DNA of 64,000 nt, taken from assembly GCA_905220665.1 (NCBI GenBank), contig CAJNAR010000158.1, positions 372,001 to 436,000 of the forward strand. Reading direction: 5' to 3'. The notes under the pieces are model-generated. The model saw only the letters and a program-made list of their open reading frames with translations, was not told the DNA's origin and made no database searches. Shown one piece after another: positions 59,763 to 64,000 of this stretch (the first letter of the stretch is position 1; each line of letters opens with the position of its first letter). The position numbers were made by a program, and so were the translations under genes. The DNA comes from Albugo candida (Eukaryota; Oomycota; Peronosporomycetes; Albuginales; Albuginaceae).

Positions 59763-61814
59763 AGGGGCTTCCAATGTTGGTGAAATCAAGTTATGCAATA
59801 TTGGTTATTTGAAATGCTTCCCCGCTCGACTTCATTTACATTGCAAAAGTATTAGAAAACAGTAAATTACGTGTTATTAAATAAAGAGGAAGAATCCATT
59901 CAAACTTCTAGGACCCCTGACGTGTGTTCCAAGTAATTTTACCTCAATTAGGCTTTCTTTATCTAGTTTGCAGGTGTCTAGAGCTGACAAACAGCTCAGC
60001 AATCCGCACCCGCATTCGTTTGCAAGAGCGAGTGCTCATTCTTTCTTTTCAAATGTCTCAAAAGCGTTTCTCATTCTACCTTCGGCTCACCCGTCGAGTT
60101 ATTATGTAAAGCTGTGAGAGTAGAATATGAGCCGTAATCACAATATTACTTGCACGCTAAACAAACGGTCACGTACATCAGCATCAGCAGTACAATCAAG
60201 TTGAAAATATATAATACCGTCAACTCATCGATCTCCTCCAAACCTTTTTAATCTATGTCGCTATATGCGCTAATCGATTTGTTCTTTTTCGCTACGCAAT
60301 ACCATTCAGTCGTTGGACATCGAACAATATAGGGTGTTGTTTTAGGAGATGCGCATAGAGACGCCTCTTCAAAACTTGATAAAGATCGATTCAAAATCCA
60401 CATATCCTCTTCCTTCAGCCTTGAAAGTAATTGGCCTCAGTTATATGGTATTGTATCTATCTTGCTAGTCTCTCGATTAAATCGTTCTACTCAGCCTTGA
60501 ATATTGGTAAGTCTTCTACTACTCCGAACGGTAAAAACAGACTACGCTTAGTATGAGTTTCCTCAGTTTGATCAGCCTCTCTTCCCACCAGCACGGTACC
60601 AAATGTTCATCATGATGCAGCTTGTCGCATTACTGAGTCGTGTTGGCATTATAAGATTTATCGGCGAGAATGCTGTCGATACTCTTTTTGAGGACATTTT
60701 GCAGCTGATTGCTCGTATCCTTGCAAAACTCCGCTTCAGGCTTTTTATCCCATTGTGCTTTCTTTTCTACTCCGCGTAGCTCGTTGGATACTCACCTCTT
60801 CTATCAGATATCCATGATAATAATGCCGTGTAAGATCAGGAAATCTTCCCGAACTAGTGGCAAACACTTTGCCATACATTGAATGTCATGAGGATTCTTG
60901 ATTCATAGCGTTTCCTTTCTGCATGTTCATCGTGCACGAATCTAAACACTCACTTGGTTGCCCGCCGCCTTCGTGTCTTTTTTTTTCGTAGAATCACTAA
61001 GAGCGTTAAATTTTCCTTGGGATAGATTTGCCAGCCCGGGAAGCATCGTAATTAATCGGTAAGCAAAATCGATTCAGTATCCATCTGTTCAACGCCATGT
61101 TCGTCTAATTGCATAATAAATGCTCATAAATATTATATCCTGTTCATCAGTATGATGACATTAAACATCTTCCCCTCAATCAAACAATGTGAACATTAAA
61201 ATTTTGTGGCTTTGGATGTGAGCTGAGCGAGTCAGCTTCACACCCATCGGATCCGTGTTGATACGATATACTTGACATCATGTCGTGATTAAAAACGTAA
61301 ACAAAACACTCGCATTCCGTTGATGTTGGGTACACATTCAAAAGGTCTGGCTTACAGCAAACGGTAAACATACGGCTTTACCGGTACTTTCCAAGCATAA
61401 TAACAAATCATCCACTACACCTTAATGCTGCTCATTTTTGCTACCTGTAAATGTCCAAGCCATTTATGCCGTATACTTGCTTCCTCTTGTTTGTCGTGCA
61501 CATGTCAGATTGACGGTTAGAACTTCATTGCATAAATGGATGAACACTTTGTCTACTCTTGAGTTGCCCGATCAAACTACTCTGTACGCTGTAAGTAAAT
61601 TCCTCTAGTGAACTTGAGAGCACAGAGTACTGTGTAATTAATCCTGTCGTAGACACAAATTACGCTGCAAGTCGCATCAAATTCGAACTCGGAAGAAGTA
61701 CTTGGGTATTTTCAAGATTTCACATCGAGATGATCCGATCGACTTCAAAAGTATGACCATTTGCTGGGTGAGACTAGTGAAAGATATTCTACCGCTAGCA
61801 TAATTTACCAAAGC
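59763..61814. other. Gene-poor region, about 2 kb
   Basis: No intact gene. A possible exon relic on the minus strand, from about 60790 down to a stop at 60630-60632, reads VEKKAQWDKKPEAEFC then SNQLQNVLKKSIDSILADK; no family recognised. Otherwise nothing supported. Confidence 0.35.
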
Positions 61815-61822
61815 CAGATAAA
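61815..61822. repeat. 8-bp target-site duplication, left (CAGATAAA)
   Basis: Identical to 62790-62797 and immediately outside the left inverted repeat of the element at 61823-62789. Confidence 0.75.
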
Positions 61823-61890
61823 GGGAATTGCTATTTCCACCCACCACGTGACATTCTGAATAATCCGATTACGGCGTTATTTTCACTCAC
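61823..61890 (+). repeat. Left terminal inverted repeat of the transposon
   Basis: Pairs with 62721-62789. It contains the G-box-type palindrome CACGTG at 61845-61850. Confidence 0.75.
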
Positions 61891-62642
61891 CTTTTTATGT
61901 AAGGGGCACTTCTCTCAGAAGTATTGATTGGTAGACCCACCCTGGATGCATATAATCTGCCAGAACGGCCTGTCTCCAAGAGTATTGAAAATCGGCTATC
62001 CGTGTCGCATCGGTACGAGATAATATAGAGTACCCTTTACAGTACAAACAATTCCGCTGGTAGAAAGCTTTCGCAAATGTGCACTCGATTGCACCACAGG
62101 GCACTTCGAAATCGGGCGATGCATACAAATGGTATAGCGGTATAAAGATGCCAACTCCACTGGAAACAGCTACGTGCAACATTTAGAAACGATAGCCAAT
62201 CCCATAACACTACAACCGCAGGGCGTCTGTGCGCTTGAGAACCGGCTTAAACAAGTTACAAATGTATTTACAAGTTATTTTGATTTTTGCTCGTGTTAAA
62301 AGGTATACGGCAAAGATCGTTGTCCTTATCAGTCCATTTCTCAGACCAAACTGAACGTACTTTCAACTTCCAAAGACTTTCTCGCAAGATGTAGTTTTCA
62401 GACGACAGATGATGGCGATCCGTGAATGCGTACTTGTACCGTGTCGTTCGCGAACATGCTTTTCATTGTACCGTGTTGTTCGCAAATAGGAAATGAAAAG
62501 CATGAGAAAGTTGGCTGATCTAGAATTGGGATTATGGAAAGGTGTGCAACTATGAGTTCTGATGCCTTCAATCGACATGCAGGACTTTGAAACTGTAGCC
62601 GTATCTTGAAACAGCGGGTGGAAACATCGCAGTAGTCTGATT

Positions 62643-62770
62643 GGTCAGAAAGTCACGTGGTGGGTAAAGCCGCAATTTGATTGGTCAGAAAGTCACGTGG
62701 TGAGTGGAAATAGTAAAAAAAGTTGGGTGGAAATAATGCCGTAATCTGGGGGTCAGAAAGCCACGTGGTG
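62643..62770 (+). repeat. Three direct subterminal repeats with CACGTG cores
   Basis: Copies of GGTCAGAAAGTCACGTGGTG at 62643-62662 and 62683-62702 are exact; the third at 62751-62770 differs at one base and belongs to the right terminal repeat. A related inverted copy lies at 61842-61859 in the left terminal repeat. Such subterminal arrays are often transposase-binding sites. Confidence 0.8.
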
Positions 62771-62789
62771 GGCGGAAATAGCAATTCTT
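62721..62789 (-). repeat. Right terminal inverted repeat of the transposon
   Basis: Reverse complement of the left end over about 65 bp with a few substitutions and a small indel region. Confidence 0.75.
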
Positions 62790-62797
62790 CAGATAAA
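62790..62797. repeat. 8-bp target-site duplication, right (CAGATAAA)
   Basis: Identical to 61815-61822 and immediately outside the right inverted repeat. Confidence 0.75.
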
Positions 62798-64000
62798 ACC
62801 CATGATTTCTCTCTGTCTGATTGGCGTTTAATGTAGTGCTGCTTTGTCGCTTAACACGAGGACGTAGCTAGCTACAGTATAAGTTCGAAAATGTGTAAAC
62901 ACGGTTGGACAGGCCACATTTTCTCGAACTTCGGGTCAGATCATTTCTAATTTGTTACTGTAAATAGCTATTAGTTCACGCAGCAATTATGACACAAGCT
63001 CGTGGAAGCCATTCGAACCACGCCCACATTCGCAGTCTGAATTTAGCGGCACAACAAAATGCAGTACCAGACGAATCGTGCTCTGTGATTCGTGAAGATA
63101 TTGTTACAGTCGAAGAAATTGGAATAAAGCCAGCCGCAGCTACCACCGACCCTCCAGCCACCACCAAATCGAATCAGCAGTGTCCGGTCATTCCAAGCAC
63201 GTCAAATGGCGACGAAGGATGTGCTGGCAAACAGTGAATCAAAAAAGTCTCGTTTAACGAGCAGTACAAGCAGAGAATGAGAAAGAAACTGCTCATCTTA
63301 AACATAAAACAATATAAGAGCTGCATTCGTACACATTCTTTCTTCTTTTTATTTGACTGTCTACTTTACAGCAGTTTGACCAATCCAATCCGCCGCAAAA
63401 TGAAATTTTAATATCTCGCACTCGAAATACACAATCATTCAAAAAAAGGGCTGATACTCTTTGTATATTCTATTTCTTTTTGAAATGCCATAATCGATGT
63501 GACATACCCGGCTTGTTACCAGTGCGTAAAGGCGAGGGTCTAATGGGCAAGTTCTTATAGAGCCTTCAGCAACTACGGTGGAAAAATAGAAAAAGCCGTT
63601 TATGGCTTGAAGAAACATTTGCAGTTACTTAACAAACTCATGAAGCTCTTACGAGTACAGCTATAAGATGTAACATCGATACAAGAGATTGCGGGAACGC
63701 AATTTGTTTTCCAACAATCAGAATTTTCATTTCTACTTCCAGCCTTTTTCGCGCTAAGAAATCTTATGTTTGTACAGAAACGTGCTCGATCAACTTAAGA
63801 TATTGATTTCAGCTTCGTGATGTTAAGTAGACATATTGTGCCCCATTCAGCGCGGGATTAGAGCATCTGCAAGCTTTTTCAGATAGAGCTTGAGCTACCT
63901 TTTCTAGTTTGTTATTACTTCAAACAATTCTGAACTTTTTGTCGCAAAGTGCGATTCAAGGATGGGAGAGAGAATACTTTCTAATCTCTCAGAATTGCAC
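62798..64000. other. Gene-poor right end, about 1.2 kb
   Basis: Apart from the small candidate frame at 62989-63237 I see no gene, RNA or repeat that I can support. Confidence 0.35.
62989..63237 (+). CDS. Small candidate open frame, 82 aa
   Basis: Starts MTQARGSHSNHAHIR and is polar and low-complexity (a run of Ala/Thr/Pro in the middle), without signal peptide, membrane helix or known domain. Amino-acid use looks protein-like rather than random, but there is no homology support. Confidence 0.25.
   Translation: MTQARGSHSNHAHIRSLNLAAQQNAVPDESCSVIREDIVTVEEIGIKPAAATTDPPATTKSNQQCPVIPSTSNGDEGCAGKQ

Larger units (their letters stand above)
61823..62789. mobile_element. Nonautonomous DNA transposon (hAT-like), 967 bp
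   Basis: The ends are inverted copies of each other over about 65 bp: after two mismatched outer bases the left end reads GAATTGCTATTTCC, CCCACCACGTG and GATTACGGC, and the reverse complement of the right end gives the same blocks with a handful of substitutions. A perfect 8-bp direct repeat (CAGATAAA) abuts both ends. Inside, the longest frame is 95 codons (61895-62182, minus) and does not look like a transposase, so the element must rely on an enzyme made elsewhere. An 8-bp target duplication fits the hAT superfamily (P elements also make 8 bp), so the superfamily call is tentative. Confidence 0.75.

Noticed and set aside
61895..62182. 95-codon frame inside the transposon as a transposase
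   Set aside because: Too short, no DDE-type or hAT dimerisation motif seen.
1..64000. tRNA, rRNA or CRISPR features
   Set aside because: I looked for T-loop motifs with paired arms, rRNA-like cores and regularly spaced repeats, and found none convincing by eye.

Overview
This is eukaryotic nuclear DNA from an oomycete, most likely an obligate-biotroph type such as Albugo; the genus is my inference. Pointers are very short GT-AG introns (about 48-70 nt in every model I could splice), flagellar/centriolar genes that fit a zoospore (an EFHC-type DM10 protein, a CCDC77-like protein), a glucan synthase fused to a transporter-like membrane region, a GH5 cellulase-like ectoenzyme, and a Crinkler-like effector relic. 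Coding strands alternate, so there are no operons.

Layout. 0-6.7 kb: the 5' part of a glycine-cleavage H-protein gene, an eight-exon PH/DUF1336 gene, exosome subunit RRP43, and a divergent TatB-like gene. 6.7-17 kb: gene-poor and decayed, with a broken Crinkler-like kinase, frame-broken coding relics, a dispersed ~157-bp repeat present twice, and a secreted-looking aspartic-protease-fold protein without its catalytic motif. 17-25.4 kb: an intact prolyl 4-hydroxylase-like gene, then a graveyard of three intron-containing pseudogenes (a P4H paralogue, P5C dehydrogenase, NMD3). 25.8-59.8 kb: a compact, mostly intact block with eIF2-alpha, GH5, cytochrome b5, EFHC, a coiled-coil protein, a PX-like protein, betaine-aldehyde dehydrogenase, a ModF-like ABC ATPase, an NCBP3-like fusion, topoisomerase II, the 2285-aa glucan synthase, a DUF3228 protein, a K+ channel, a receptor-like kinase, CCDC77 and a GKEK-repeat protein. 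59.8-64 kb: almost gene-free, but with a 967-bp nonautonomous DNA transposon that has ~65-bp terminal inverted repeats and a perfect 8-bp target duplication.

The genes are mostly unrelated housekeeping, wall and membrane functions. Notable themes are (i) enzyme-fold proteins with a substituted catalytic residue or motif (GH5 nucleophile, aspartic protease, first ABC site), (ii) unusual fusions (GT48-MFS, FA-methyltransferase-like domain with NCBP3, a P4H core carrying a duplicated insert), and (iii) a dense cluster of unprocessed pseudogenes. Exon boundaries were read by eye from splice signals and frame. Where exon sums are quoted they are multiples of three.
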